Positions 1 to 11,129 of a stretch of 64,000 nt of DNA are shown here, one piece after another. Where the stretch lies: the NCBI GenBank assembly GCA_012845835.1, contig JABAKD010000005.1:7134655-7198654 (forward strand), given 5' to 3'. A program made the position numbers and the translations under genes. The notes beneath the pieces are model-generated. The model saw nothing but the letters and a program-made list of their open reading frames with translations, was not told where the DNA came from and made no database searches. Each line of letters starts with the position of its first letter. Positions within the stretch are counted from its first letter, which is position 1. The stretch comes from Undaria pinnatifida (taxonomy: Eukaryota > Sar > Phaeophyceae > Laminariales > Alariaceae).

Positions 1-57
1 ATTACCCTGCTCTGGTGCTGTTTGCTGTAAATCACCGCGAAAACACCACGCCGCTAC

Positions 58-58
58 A

Positions 59-130
<72 letters not shown>

Positions 131-252
131 GCGACCGCTACTACTACTACTCCTACCACTACTGCGACCGCTACTACTACTACTCCTACCACTATTACTA
201 CTGTACTGCTACTACTACTGCTACTACTACCACTACTACTGCTACTACTATA
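58..252. repeat. (CTA)n microsatellite
   Basis: Nearly uninterrupted CTA trinucleotides, broken by GCGACCG and CTCCTACC interruptions that are themselves repeated. All three frames are open, which gives a long leucine-rich frame. That frame is an artefact of the repeat and not a gene. Confidence 0.95.
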
Positions 253-270
253 CTATCAATAGTACTAGAG

Positions 271-665
271 CCGGTCGCTCCAGTGGTCAAGTGGTTACCC
301 TCGAATGCTACTACTACTACTACCACTACTACTAATAATAATAGAAGAGTTAGTTCTGGGGTTCGAATCCCACGTGGGTCGAACTTTTGAGTTAATTTGG
401 AAAAATAAAATAAATCAACTGCTGAGAACGCCTGTATATAGCAGCGTGGGTTGGCGCAATTTGATGCGAGCCGACGAGGCAAGAAATAGCTGGAGGAGTC
501 TTATCGCGATAAAAATGAAGGCGTGTCGTACCGTAGTGGGGAGAGGGAGAAGAGCCCGCTTAGTGACCCCGGACATGAGTTCCATCTACTACTCTCTATA
601 GGGAGGGAGAAGAAGGAGAAAGAAAGAGTGCGAAGATGATAGAAGGGATGAGAAAAAAGAAAAAC
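271..665 (+). mobile_element. SINE-1 copy A, near full length
   Basis: A tRNA-derived SINE. The head CCGGTCGCTCCAGTGGTC contains a pol III A-box-like stretch, and GGGGTTCGAATCCC at about 358-371 is a good B box. A CTA microsatellite has expanded between the two boxes (308-345). The body holds the central domain (GCGATAAAAATGAAGGC, then GTGGGGAG, then GTGACCCC). The 3' end is the family tail, purine-rich with GTGCGAAGATGAT and a terminal A-rich run. The other SINE-1 copies are near 932, 2584, 12840, 14450, 15715 (minus) and 50548. Confidence 0.8.
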
Positions 666-931
666 ATTTAGTCTATAGACCTACTGCTACTACTATTAAC
701 AATATGCTGTAATCTACATATATATTATTATGCCGTTAGCCCTTCTGGGAGCAAAGTATATTATTAATAGTAGCAACCTAAATACATGATTGTACGCAGG
801 TGCGGTATTTCTAACCTTCGAGGTAGAGCGCGCAGTGGTGCACAGGTGAGTGTCATCGTCATGCGCGCGTGTCGTCCAGTTCCTTACGATGCTCTTCGGA
901 CACACACATATATATCCTATTATATAAAAAG
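666..931. other. Spacer between two SINE-1 copies
   Basis: Short AT-rich spacer with a few CTA/TATA runs. I see no coding signal. Confidence 0.6.
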
Positions 932-1245
932 CCGGCCGCCCCGGTGGTCTAGTGGCCACCCTCGAATACTTCTAGCGTTGATCCTTGAGTTCGATTCCCA
1001 CCGTGGTGAGATTTGACTTTATTTGCAAAAATGCAAAATAAAAGGATCAACTGCTGAGAGCGCCTAGCGGCGTGGGTAGGTACAATTCGACGCGAGTCGA
1101 CGAGGGAAGGAAAATGCTGAATTATTCTCGCGATAAAAAGGAAGGTACGCGCCGTAGTGGGGAAGGGGAAGAAGGGCCCGGCCATGTGACCCCGGATCTG
1201 AGTTTCTACTGGGAGGGAGGGCGAGAGTAGTGCGAGTAGAAAACA
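932..1245 (+). mobile_element. SINE-1 copy B, shortened tail
   Basis: The best-preserved head of the family: CCGGCCGCCCCGGTGGTC, A box TGGTCTAGTGG and B box GAGTTCGATTCCC at about 988-1000. The body follows in the usual order (CAACTGCTGAGAGCG, TTCGACGCGAGTCGACGAGG, CGCGATAAAAAGGAAGG, TGACCCCGGATCTGAG). The A-rich tail is degenerate and ends near 1245. Confidence 0.8.
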
Positions 1246-1448
1246 TGGAATTAACTAAAAACTATATAATAGGCCTATCATATCCCAGCAGCCCGGACTG
1301 CTTCGTGTGTCCGATCGATGCTGTTATCAAAATGCAATCGTCATATCGCCATACCACCATTTTGACAGTTACGACCCAAAGGGGCGTTAGAATAGCGACT
1401 TATCTTCGTACATACCAGGTATTAAGTAATCGGAGTATCACACACAGG

Positions 1449-1530
1449 TTGCTTTGCAAAGATGAGTTTCGATCAAAGATGAGTTTCGGCGAAATCTTCG
1501 ATCCCACAGCTGGATGAAGCGTATAGTTCG
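1449..1530 (+). repeat. R3 block, partly duplicated
   Basis: One of at least six copies of a block beginning GCAAAGATGAGT(A/T)TCGA and ending near CTCACAGCTG. Here the first third is repeated (two AAAGATGAGTTTCG units). Other copies are at 1666, 25726, 25957, 47509 and 53225 (minus). In one frame the better copies read AKMSIDPxFVELTADV, so the block may derive from a coding sequence. I do not recognise the parent. Confidence 0.6.
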
Positions 1531-1665
1531 AAGTATTTGTTTCTATAACAATAAGAAGAGGTACCTGGAACCTGGTGTAATATATAAAATACGTACGTAT
1601 GTATGTAGCTCGCCAGAATTGTGGCACCGCTGTAACGATTGTGGATGGGAAATTAAACGATATCA

Positions 1666-1740
1666 CTTGCAAAGATGAGTATCGACCCCAAATTTGTCGA
1701 ACTTACAGCTGACGTAGTACTCGTAGTTAGAATAATTAAA
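1666..1740 (+). repeat. R3 block
   Basis: Copy of the R3 block, readable as LAKMSIDPKFVELTADVV in the plus strand with no in-frame stop over about 25 codons. Its closest relative is the block at 25726-25800. Confidence 0.65.
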
Positions 1741-2424
1741 GTATCACCATGAAATACCAACGACAAGGTCAAACAAGTACTCGTACCCAACGGTGGTGTA
1801 TACTTCGAAGTACATACGTGTGGGGCAACAAAGCCCTAACAGACAAGATAGAAAAATAGCAGCAAAGATAATCAATGATTCTAAACAACTAAAAGAACAA
1901 TTGTTTTACCAAAATATCGAAGCGGTGGTATAGTGGTATACCTGATATATCGTAAGTTTTTGTTTTTAATTTTTATAATTTTGTTTTTTTCTCCTCCGTG
2001 GTGGATTGGGAAAAACAATTCACCACACTTCCACGTGTGAGAGTCGTGGCTCTTATTATTACACGCGTATTCTCATACACACGTCGTGTTGTGTCGATTT
2101 AACTCAATTGCATTCGCAACCCAGCGCTAGCTGGCGTGGTCCTTCGGTTCCTGCAATAGCCATAGCGCGAGCTGTCCCTGTCGGCGGTCCCCGTTACTAC
2201 TCCGGAAACGCAGCAAGCTGCCGTTCGTTGTATACGGATGCGTGAGTATGTCGACCCGACCTGATCCCTGGGGTCAGGTGCGGTGGAGATAGCCACCCCC
2301 AGCGGCATCGTTCCGGGTAGTATGGGACTTGCGCAAGCTCACCCACAAACGAAACCCCCGGCCATGAGAAAACATCCTGCAGCCGGACTTGGTCCAGTTA
2401 CGGTCCACCCTACACCTATTCGGG
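1741..2424. other. No gene recognised
   Basis: AT-rich at first, then mixed composition. At 1921-1950 GGTGGTATAGTGGTAT resembles the 5' half of a tRNA, but no T-arm follows at the expected distance, so this is at most another SINE head fragment. Confidence 0.4.
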
Positions 2425-2582
2425 CGTTTTGGTCCATCATCTATTTTACACGCCAGCTCAACCCGCAAAAAAGAGGCTTTTTTACCCTCAGCGACCTTCT
2501 GGACAACGTGCAGTGAGTGGTCACAGGTAGGTGTCTTCTCTTCTCCCCACTGGTACTTGCCTTCATTTTTACCGCGTATAGG
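2425..2582 (-). mobile_element. SINE-2, 5'-truncated
   Basis: On the minus strand this reads GCGGTAAAAATGAAGGCAAG, GTGGGGAGAAGAGAAG, CACCTACCTGTGACC, then CCAGAAGGTCGCTGAGG and GGTTGAGCTGG. That is the central domain and 3' tail of SINE-2. The tRNA head is missing. It abuts SINE-1 copy C within a base or two, so one element probably landed beside the other. Confidence 0.75.
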
Positions 2583-2583
2583 A

Positions 2584-2955
2584 CCGGTCGCCCCGGTGGT
2601 CTATTAATAGTGGTTAACCTCGAGCACTACAGCAGCAGCAGTAGGAGGAGGAGGAGGACTCAGGGGTTCAAATATTGGAATGGAGTTTTTTTTTTCTAGA
2701 GGCACCAACTGCCGAGAGGTTTATAGCGTGGGCAAGACCATTCGACGTGAGCGAGTCGACGACGGAAACTATTATTATACCCGTCGTAGTGCTAAATTAT
2801 TATCGGGGTGAAAACGATGGCGCGTACCGTAGTGGGGAGGGGGGAGAAGAGCCTGCTTAGTAACCCTGGAGCTGAGATACGTCTAGGAAGGGTTATTCAA
2901 GGAGAAAGAAAAAGTGCGAAGATGATCATGTAGATGGGATGAGCAATGAAAAACA
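2584..2955 (+). mobile_element. SINE-1 copy C, near full length
   Basis: Head CCGGTCGCCCCGGTGGTCTA with an ATTAATAG insertion inside the A-box region, so the promoter is probably broken. An AGC/AGG microsatellite sits between the boxes (2629-2656). The B box GGGGTTCAAATAT is degenerate. Central domain and tail (GTGCGAAGATGATC, then an A-rich end) are present. Confidence 0.8.
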
Positions 2956-3061
2956 ATAATAATATCATAGGGTTCGGCTTCGAAGTTCCCACTTTTCATT
3001 TTTTTTTCATGCTGCTGGTCGATTTTCATCGAATTTGGTACACCGTACAAGAGAGGGTGAT

Positions 3062-3378
3062 TGCTATTTTTTTTTTTTTTTTTTTCAGCACACTTTCACT
3101 TTCCAGCTTCTGGACAAGCCGTGGTCACAGGTGTCATCCCTTCTCCTCCCCGGTTCTTGCCTTCAATTTTTATCGCGCATAGGGTTCAGCAATCCCACTG
3201 CTCGTCGATTGTTCATCGAATATTGCTAACTCACGCTCTCGCGCTTTCCGCAAGTCAATTTGTCCACAAGAAAAAGTCCCAACGAATTTATACGAGTATG
3301 CACTCGGCGGGGCTCGAACTCACGAAACTGACCTATACCAGGCTCGAAGATAACCGGATACGCCACCGGGGCGACCGG
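3062..3378 (-). mobile_element. SINE-2, near full length
   Basis: On the minus strand, starting at 3378: head CCGGTCGCCCCGGTGGCG, B box GAGTTCGAGCCCC, linker GAGTGCATACTCGT, then GAGAGCGTGAGTTAGC, the central domain GCGATAAAAATTGAAGGC, and CACCTGTGACCACGGC with CCAGAAG. It ends in a 21-base A run (the T run at 3064-3085 on plus), the expected retroposon tail. Confidence 0.8.
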
Positions 3379-3389
3379 TTGCTATACGT

Positions 3390-5945
3390 ACGTACCGTGC
3401 CGTACCGTACCCGTACTTGTTATCAGTGGTGGTAGTATACGTAAAATACCTCCTGTGGTTACAATTTACAATGAAGATAATAAGGCCGACATAATCGCTA
3501 AAAATGCAATCCATTGTTGAGTTCCATTATTTTTTTTAGTGGTATTTTGGCCTAGAATGCCGGTTTTACTCGTTGATCGACGCGAACAGTCAAAAACATC
3601 TGCCGCTACTACAACAAACAGCTTAGTAGCATACGTTCGATATTCTCCTCGGTCGAGATGTCCCGCGGATATTTTTTTCGGGGAGCTTTTTGGGGTACTT
3701 TGCCGTTCCTCCGGACCCATACATAGTCTAAAACATAGCCCCATTTTTTTCCGGGAGCTTCTTGGTACACTTGGCCGTTTCTTCAGAGCTACCTGGTATA
3801 TTATATTGTACACAGCAGCTTGAAATTATGTTTTATTTGTTGATGTCGCAGGTTACCGTGATGCAGCGCTTTTTAGCAAAAAAGTGATAAATGGTCCCCG
3901 ATTCTGAGAAGAACTGCTAGCAGCTGCTGTCTTGTACGGATCCCGCCGCAGGAACCTGATCGGACAAAACTAAGTGAGGCTTGGACTCTTGACTCTTGAA
4001 AAACGGAGACGTGCTCCAGAGAGCTGTTCGGGTACTCTAGGGTTGGTGTCAACCCTTTTAGAGCTGCAATGGTTACCACCTACTAATTCCAAGTAATTTG
4101 GCCCTAAAAAAAAGGTACGATTCAAGATGGGTTATCCCCTCTTTATTTACTACCTGAAAAAAGGGGTGGATGCTTTTTGAGGTACTATTATAACTGATTG
4201 TAACACTATAGTCTAATAAGGGGTAATAAGGAGTTCAGCAATAATAATGATGTGTTTGGCCGTCCCGCCGAGTAAAAGAGGAAGGCTGGCTGTCTTAGAA
4301 GCAAGGATCCTGTCTATCGAGGGGGTATGCGACAGCAACGAGAAAACGACACCACCACGCTCCTCCTAGAAAGGTCAGAATATAAAACAAGCCTGAGCGA
4401 TGTGATCACAGGACCAACTAAGAGTATGAAAATGAAAAATGAAAAAATACGCAATGCTAACCCCCCCTCCCGCCGCCGTGTCCACGGAAAAACAAAAAAA
4501 TGTGGGTTTCGACGTTTTTTTTCGTCTATCCTCGAGGCTCGCGAAGTGGGTAGAGATATAAACCCACAAATATTAAGGAATTACCTTGCGGGATCCTTGT
4601 CGATATGATCCTCAGAAGGGACAGGTATGTCTATCGCGAGACCACGTACAGCTGACAGCAGTATAAACCCAGGTAGATACTAGATGCTCTTGTTGCTATC
4701 GAGCAAGGCTTGCTGATTTAGGTCAGGATACAAGAGTGATCGAGAGGGGGGAGGAGAGGAGGGGTGGAAGCTTGGCTCTAGCCAAGCTCCAAATACCGGT
4801 TCTCGTACTCCTAGTGGAACACTTTAACACATAGCTAGCTGTTGTTGATGGTGGGGTCGACGGGGTGGTTTTAACAAGACTCATGATGGGATCACGTTTG
4901 GTTGGGAATAGAGTTGGTGAAAAAAAAACGGGCTTGATTTGATTGTTGATTATTTTGGTGTTTTTTACTTGATTAATCGTGATCGTTTGATTGTTTGTCT
5001 TGTATGACACTTAGTATGGCATGCTTGGGGTTGTATTTTTTTCATAGTATACTTGAGCATGGTGGTGCTGAAACCAGTTAGATTTATTCACACGCGAAAA
5101 GGCATACCACTGGTAAAGGCTTTGTTTGAGTAGATTTTATCATGGGCATTCTAAAGCCCATATACTTTATTTTATAGCATTTTAATTCGCCATACTTAGA
5201 ACCATACACACACGTAATATTTATATCGCGGTATATATGTCAGTGCAAAAACCATACAACTAGATAAATAAAATAATAAGGACAAGTTGATTTGATTATT
5301 ATTAGAGATATTCATGAATTGAAAACGTGATTAATCACGATTATTTTTGTTGATTACCAACCCTTCTTGAACATCATGGAGAGGGAATATGACTCCACAG
5401 AATAGAAGGGAACTGGAAGGAACAACCGTACCTCAATTATGCAAGCAAGCAATCAATCGTTGATTTATGTGAAGGAAGAGTAGAGCCATCGGAGCAGCGA
5501 GATAACCAGATTTGATAGCTACATATTAATAGTACCGATTCAGTAGCGCCGGTTGCCCGCTATAGTGCCTGTGAAATCGTTTGGCCTATATGAGAACAAC
5601 CAGTAGTAGTGGCGGTACGCGGAGTAGTGCCGATTACAGCTATAGTGTCGGTATCTCCGGCTGCCACATACCGGCACAGCAGCGGGACAACTGCTGTACC
5701 AACAACTATGGCAACGTGCGCAGCGGGAAAGGGACAGCGCAACCCCTTGCCCACCCCCGTCCTCAGGCACACCTCGGATACGTATATGGAAGAAGCTGAT
5801 CCGTGTCGATCAGCACTGGCTAAGTTCCTGCACGCGTGTGGATCCCCGATTGTCCGGGCTGCAAGTTGGCTGGACGTTACCGCTAGTTTCTAGGTTTGGT
5901 TAGCAGGACCGTACATAGTTTCTAGGTGAGCCGCGTAACTGCTGA
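3390..5945. other. 2.5 kb without a recognisable gene
   Basis: Open frames here are all under 120 codons and show no family motif. 4890-5340 is AT-rich, with TTGATT/AATCA repeats. Around 4020-4090 a stretch shares short words with the R4 repeats. I see no convincing splice-flanked exon. Confidence 0.5.
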
Positions 5946-5950
5946 AGTCG

Positions 5951-6010
5951 ATTTCGTGAACTGAGATCCGATTTCGTGAACTGAGATCCGATTTCGTGAA
6001 CTGAAATCCC
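5951..6010. repeat. 20-bp unit repeated three times
   Basis: Three head-to-tail copies of ATTTCGTGAACTGAGATCCG, the third with one change near its end. It looks like a recent small tandem triplication. Confidence 0.9.
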
Positions 6011-6111
6011 GCAAGGAACTTTTTCTTACAAAAACGACTACCAGGTATATGTCAAGTGTGCCGACGACCGGACGACATCCGATGCATATCGACGAGCAGC
6101 CGGAACGCTGC

Positions 6112-6260
6112 ACCCTAGGCGTGATAAAAATGAAGGCACGTCCCAGGGGGTAGAAGGACTGTCGTCTGTGACCCCGCTTGTCCAGAAGGTCGCTGGCGGT
6201 GTAACCTCCTACGAGTTGAGCTAAAAAGTTGATGTGGTCATAAACTTGGGTGGCGGAGTA
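6112..6260 (+). mobile_element. SINE-2, 5'-truncated
   Basis: Begins in the central domain (GTGATAAAAATGAAGGCACG) and continues through TGTGACCCC, CCAGAAGGTCGCTGGCGGTG and GAGTTGAGCT, matching the 3' half of SINE-2 at 10200-10330. The head is absent. Confidence 0.75.
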
Positions 6261-6754
6261 AACCCTAACTAACTGACTTAACGAGCACTACACGTCGAGC
6301 CGTGAACGCGCCAATACAATGAAAAACACGCAGAAATCCGCCAGTTTGCCACACGCAACACTCTATAATACCTAGCCAACTAATTACCAGTCAGCGACTT
6401 TTTAGTATAGTGAGCCAACTCACAACCCTACAGATTCTCGGGTTGCAAATTTATCACGCACGTGAACTCGAGAGGTGTCAGTTTGTTGCGATTCTCTGGC
6501 ACCATACAGTACGGAACAGCCATTTAAGAACCTGGCAGACTAGAAATTTTGGGTCGACCTTTGCACGAAATATATAAGAAACACTTTTATTTGTGCGAAA
6601 TAAATGTTGGACAGACCCTGCCCCAAACAAGAACTTGATCCCGCTTCCAGGATCTCGAGGCTGACCCAAAATAAGAACTCGAGCCAGTCTTAAATAAGAA
6701 CTTGACCCTAGCCCACAATAAGGCTTTCTTAAGTTTTGACGCGTACCGTGGCGT

Positions 6755-6995
6755 CTTGGAGGCGCCCCCTGTCAATGGCTGCGGTGGGGGGATCACTTTC
6801 GGGGCCTCATTTTTCAGTGGGTCGAGCTCACTCGCGCGAGTGATCCTCCTATCCCTTTGCCATCTTAAGTATTGGCACCGTTTTCCGCGATATATACCAC
6901 CATGAAATGGTCAGCTACGCTTCGCCAAACAAATGATTTGGAGAATTTTGTTGCAGTGAAGTACGAAGTCACTCGGGCGAGTGGCCCAAAACCCT
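6755..6995 (+). repeat. R8 repeat with perfect 16-bp palindrome
   Basis: Homologous to 14830-15050. Shared landmarks in order: a GC-rich start, a TTTTTCAG/TTTTAGC stretch, the palindrome TCACTCGCGCGAGTGA (6828-6843), TCCCTTTGC, and TCAGCTACGCTTCGCC against the other copy's TAGCTACGCTGCGC. A relaxed palindrome CACTCGGGCGAGTG follows at about 6970. Confidence 0.6.
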
Positions 6996-7204
6996 GCGGT
7001 GCAAAAGTGGGTTACCCCCCCCTCTTACAGCAACCGTGGTCCTATTCGGAGAGCCCGTGTCACCGGTGAAAGGGCGTACCGTTTTCCCCCGCTTTTACGG
7101 CGAACAGACACAATCGGGCCTACAGGCGTGAGAGAGCGCGTGGACCAGTAGTTGTTGTTCTTGTTCTGACGTTTTCTCGTACACACGTGCTACGATGGGG
7201 CCAG

Positions 7205-7620
7205 CATTTTAGGCTAAAATATCTTGTGACGAGCAGGGCTCCTCAACCATTGGCTAAAATAGTTTGCCACTGAGAAGCTGCCCATATATCGTTGGAACAC
7301 CATTTACCAATTGGGTTTTGTCCATTGTCATGCATTCTGCACCGGGGCCATGGGATTGTTCATCCGGTTGGAAATTCGCTTTTGCTCAAAGTCAGTTTTT
7401 GGGTGGGGTATAGAGCTCTCGAAGTGAGGAAGGAGCCTCAGAATATTGGGTGCATCCGTACCGTAGCGTGCAATCAGCGCCTGGCTGGATTTCCTTCCCG
7501 CCTGTAGGTATACCCTGGAATACCGTAAAGACACTGCTAAGGGTAGAAGTGTTGGAATTATGTGTACCAAGGCTCTATCTCTCTCTGTGATGAGAGATGC
7601 AGAAAACCTCAACACACTCT
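7205..7620 (-). repeat. R5 interspersed repeat
   Basis: Member of the R5 family. Plus-strand landmarks are GGGCTCCTCA, GGAACACCATT, GGCCATGGGATTGTTCATCC and GAAGGAGCCTCAGAA. Relatives in the same orientation are at 34690, 57900 and 58160. Relatives on the other strand are at 20740, 21060, 21590, 47030 and 49515. No terminal repeats or coding capacity are evident. Confidence 0.6.
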
Positions 7621-7903
7621 TGTATGTTTCTAATAGGTTGTGAGTCTCGACAGCAGCAAGTACTCAGGCCGGGGTTTATTTACCCAAGGATGCGAAGCGA
7701 GAAGCAGCACCGTCACGGGAGAGTCAACTAAAGCGGCTGATGATGTGGTAGGGAAGCTGATAACGTGAAATCCGTCTTGATGCTTTATTCGTGCTCGCTA
7801 GCGTTACAGCAGTAGTTTCTTCCCTGTTTCGTTTGAGTTCGCATATTTACAGTACTTAGTGTAAAAGCAACTCCCCCAACACTCCCAACTCTCCAACCAA
7901 ACG

Positions 7904-8150
7904 GCTCTAAATCTATTCTGGAGCAATTCCTCTGTGCTTGAAAAGGCGGTAACCTTTCCCCGAGGCTCATAACCTGTTTGAAGGCATGTATCGAGGGTCT
8001 GTATCTATTATCAAATTCTCCCGACGGCTCTTAAACTATTGTTGACGCCATTCCTCTGCGCTTAAAACATGAAAATATAGCCCCGAGGCTCATAACCTGG
8101 AGGTAAATGGTATGTACGGAGGTTCTGCATCTCTCATCACAAAACCTGAG
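7904..8150. repeat. ~122-bp tandem duplication
   Basis: Two diverged head-to-tail units. Both contain CCTCTG(T/C)GCTTRAAA, CCCCGAGGCTCATAACCTG and a GAGG(G/T)TCTGYATCT block, in the same order. Confidence 0.75.
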
Positions 8151-8589
8151 CCTCAACATACCTCATTGCAACAATTTCCGACGGTTTCCTAGCCGGCCAT
8201 CTCCAGTCAGTGGGCGACCTCGACCGCTGTGGACCCAACAGCCCAAAAACAGCCCCACCACCGTGGGTGTCTACATCTTGCAAGGAATCCTGTGGTCTTA
8301 CTGGCTGCGATCTTGCGTGGTCATCGACGTGCCATTAACACGCTTGATACCACACCCCTAATGCTGATTTTCCCTTTACAGCGAGGAGAGTGAAATCACC
8401 AAGCGATGCAGCTATGGAAGTAATTCGACGACATTTTTGCGAAGCCACCACCGGCGTTGTGTATGTGCGTCCCTTCTCTTGGAGGAAGTTGATCCGGAGG
8501 ATTCATCCCAGATGGTGTGTTATCTGGCGTGTTGTACGATGGATGGGCTCGTTCGTCCAGTCCACAGGTGGTACTTAGTAGGATGAAGC

Positions 8590-8765
8590 TCGCCCTTCCT
8601 GCGATTCGCCGAACCGTTCACGGCGCTTCGCGCTTGGTGCACGCGATGTCCGCCTGGTCGGTGAAAACCCGACGCACTCCGTCCTGACATGGTAGGGATG
8701 CGAGGGTCTAAGGTCATACGATGACGGCTATGCATGAACTGAGTGCACACCCCCGTTCTAGCCCC
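8590..8765 (+). repeat. R6 repeat, copy 1
   Basis: Well conserved with 34465-34590 and 62553-62715. Landmarks: GCGCTTGGTGCACGCGATGT, GGTCGGTGAAAACCCGACG, CTCCGTCC, ATGCGAGGGTCTA, GGTCATACGATGACGG and ATGCATGAACTGAGT. The stretch from GTCTA to CATAC resembles the start of 5S rRNA, but the rest does not align well by eye. Confidence 0.65.
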
Positions 8766-8769
8766 ATCC

Positions 8770-9980
8770 CCACCATTCCGCCGTCCCACTCCACCGACGA
8801 CGACTCCGGCAAATTTTACCGTCCCGGTCCCGGAAAACAGAAGTTGAAAAAAATGCGAGTCGAGGCGCCGTCTCTGCATGAATAGATGCACAGGGCGTGT
8901 GTTACAATAGGGGTTACACCTTTGGACAAAACAAAACTGATCGACGGGGCTCCTCTAATCAGGAACTGCCCAATAGAGGTAAATGTCCCTTCGTATGAGC
9001 TCTCTCTTTTTTTCCAAACCTCGATATCGTGTCGCCTAGTATGTAGAAATCGGATCTTGTCCTACCAAGACGTTTGTGTTGGTCGTCTGCGTCGTTCAAG
9101 CCTAAACACACGTTGATCAGCCTCGCGGATGGCGAGATACTGCGGCCGTAGCAGCAGGGGCTGTCGAATGAGACTCTTTTACGCTTTTGACGACCCGGAT
9201 ACTGACCGTTTTTTTGTTGGTTGGAATGCCCCCGGTGACAGCGCTAGAACCCAAGCTACAGTGCTTGCTAAAGAAATGTCTGCCACTCTATCTTGTTCGT
9301 CTCCCTTCTACTGCAGTATACAATCGGCTTGTTTTTTCTTGTGTTTCCGCTATTTTTCCTTTCTAAAGTGTGGATTTTACCGTAGGAATGGTACAACACA
9401 ATGGATGCGTGCAGATATCCAAACGTGCCGTTCGCGACTAAGTCATCTGCGTAACGCGGTCAAAAAACGCAGAATGTCGCCAACTAGCGTCCAGTAGCCG
9501 TCGAATTGTCAATATTATTATACCGACGAGTTTCAAGCACAAGAAGAGCCATACAAAACAGCCTCCCTACCACGAACAATGGGTCAGTACATTGACACCG
9601 AAAACAGGGGATACTCGTTTTCCATCCCCTGATCAGGCTTGGTTGGGTTTTGTTTTTTTGGTGAGATCAGTGACTCCTCCGTCAACATTCTCACCTAAAA
9701 TGGTACCCGAAGGCGTCCCGAAACGTTCTCAATCGCCGATATTGTAAATATCCTACTTTTCGTATCCCACCGCAGCCGTTTACCGCACTGACTCAATCAA
9801 CTCGAATACATGTTTTCTATAGTATTTTTCGTGTCCATGCTTTTAGGAGGGGGCGTAGGCTGCTACCAGCAGTGGTATGGCGTATCTCAGTCTTCCTGCA
9901 ACTCGCAACAGTTTCAACACCTGAGTGTTTTACGTGGAGGGTGGCTTAATTGATATGACAGTTAAAAGGGACATTTATAT
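8770..9980. other. No gene recognised
   Basis: Two open frames (8886-9116 and 9129-9497, plus) lack recognisable domains or splice context. They are no longer than expected by chance in this composition. Confidence 0.45.
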
Positions 9981-9989
9981 GTTACAGTC

Positions 9990-10342
9990 CTTTCCCCAGT
10001 GGAATGGTGAGTGAATCTCGTCCCTACTAAAGTCACCGATGCTGGTTCGAATCCCCTCGAGTGAATACTCGTGCTCGTGGGGACTTGAGCTTGCGCAAAA
10101 AAAAGATAATCGGGAATCGCGAGAGCGTGAATTAGCTAAATCCGATGAAAATTGACGAGCACAAACAGCTGAAAAATAATACTGAACCCTATGCGCGATA
10201 AAAATGAATCACGTTACGGGAGGGAGAAAGGAACACACCTGTGACCACGGCATGGCTTTTCCAGAAGGTCGCTGAGGGTGACACCTCTCACGGGCTGAGC
10301 TGGACACTAAACGCGATGGCCAAAACACAAATAAATATAGAA
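9990..10342 (+). mobile_element. SINE-2, near full length
   Basis: B box GCTGGTTCGAATCCCC at about 10040-10055, linker GAGTGAATACTCGTGCTCG, then GAGAGCGTGAATTAGC, GACGAGCACAAACAGC, central domain GCGATAAAAATGAA, CACCTGTGACCACGGC, CCAGAAGGTCGCTGAGG and GGGCTGAGCTGGACA. The A box is poorly preserved. It directly precedes the 42-bp minisatellite. Confidence 0.75.
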
Positions 10343-10345
10343 TAG

Positions 10346-10684
10346 ATGAAACAATCAATACCCCGGACAGCTCATGAGCTAGCGCATCTGTCGTTTATAG
10401 CTCGCGCCTTGCAAACATGTGCAGATGAGCTCTCCTATAGCTCAAGCCAAGGAAAACATGTGCATCTCATGCAGCTCCTTATTGCTCATCACGGTGAAAC
10501 ATGTACAGCTCATGCAGGTCATATAGCTCACCCTGGGCAAATACGTGCAGATGAAATATCTCCTATTGCTCAAGCTTTGAAAATGTGTGCAGATGAGCTA
10601 CATCCGATAGCTCAAGCGGGGAAACCATGTGCAGCTCATGTAGCTCATATAGCTCACCAGTGGGCTGCCCTCGAAAAGAGCTAG
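10346..10684 (+). repeat. 42-bp minisatellite, block 1 (open frame)
   Basis: TGTGCA or its variant recurs at 10418, 10459, 10502, 10544, 10586 and 10628, a 41-43 base period. Because 42 is divisible by three, one frame stays open for 112 codons. It encodes a degenerate 14-residue unit of the type ELxPIAQxGKxCAD. Units alternate between GCAGATGAGCT and GCAGCTCATG, so adjacent units can pair as hairpins. I cannot show that it is translated. Confidence 0.85.
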
Positions 10685-10737
10685 CTCGAGCTATGGTAGG
10701 CTGATTTGCCCGGGGTTTTGAGCGTTACACACGTCAT

Positions 10738-11125
10738 GTGAGGGTTGTTTGCCAGTTGTCAAACCAAATAAATACGCAGACGCACCACCTTCTCTGCTCA
10801 TCATGCGTGGCTGTCCATCCAAATACGCAAACGCACCACCTTCTACTTCGGCAGATATTTTCAGCTAATGAGCTAGCTCATCTATCACGGATAGCTCGCG
10901 CCTTCAAAGCAGGTGCAGATGAGCCACCTCCTATAGCTCATCCCGGGAAAACATGTGCAGCTCATGCAGCTCCTATTGCTCACCCTGGGCAAATATGTGC
11001 AGATGAGCTATCTTCCATGGCTCAAGCTTTGAAAATGTGGGCAGATGAGCTACATCCTATAGCTCAAGACGGGAAAACACATGCAGCTCATGTAGCTCGT
11101 ATACCTCACTAGTGAGCTACGGTCG
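10738..11125 (+). repeat. 42-bp minisatellite, block 2 (open frame)
   Basis: A second block of the same units, entered through a matching sequence (GAGCTAGCTCATCT against GAGCTAGCGCATCT in block 1) and left through the same AGCTATGGT sequence. The two blocks therefore look like a segmental duplication. A 124-codon frame (10738-11112) again stays open through the 14-residue units. The first 40 codons lie outside the repeat and include a duplicated NTQTHHLL peptide. Confidence 0.8.
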
Positions 11126-11129
11126 AAAA

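Noticed and set aside
15-335. 106-codon poly-leucine frame
   Set aside because: Encoded entirely by (CTA)n; every frame of such a repeat stays open.
1921-1950. tRNA gene start (GGTGGTATAGTGGTAT)
   Set aside because: No anticodon arm, T arm or acceptor partner follows at tRNA distances.
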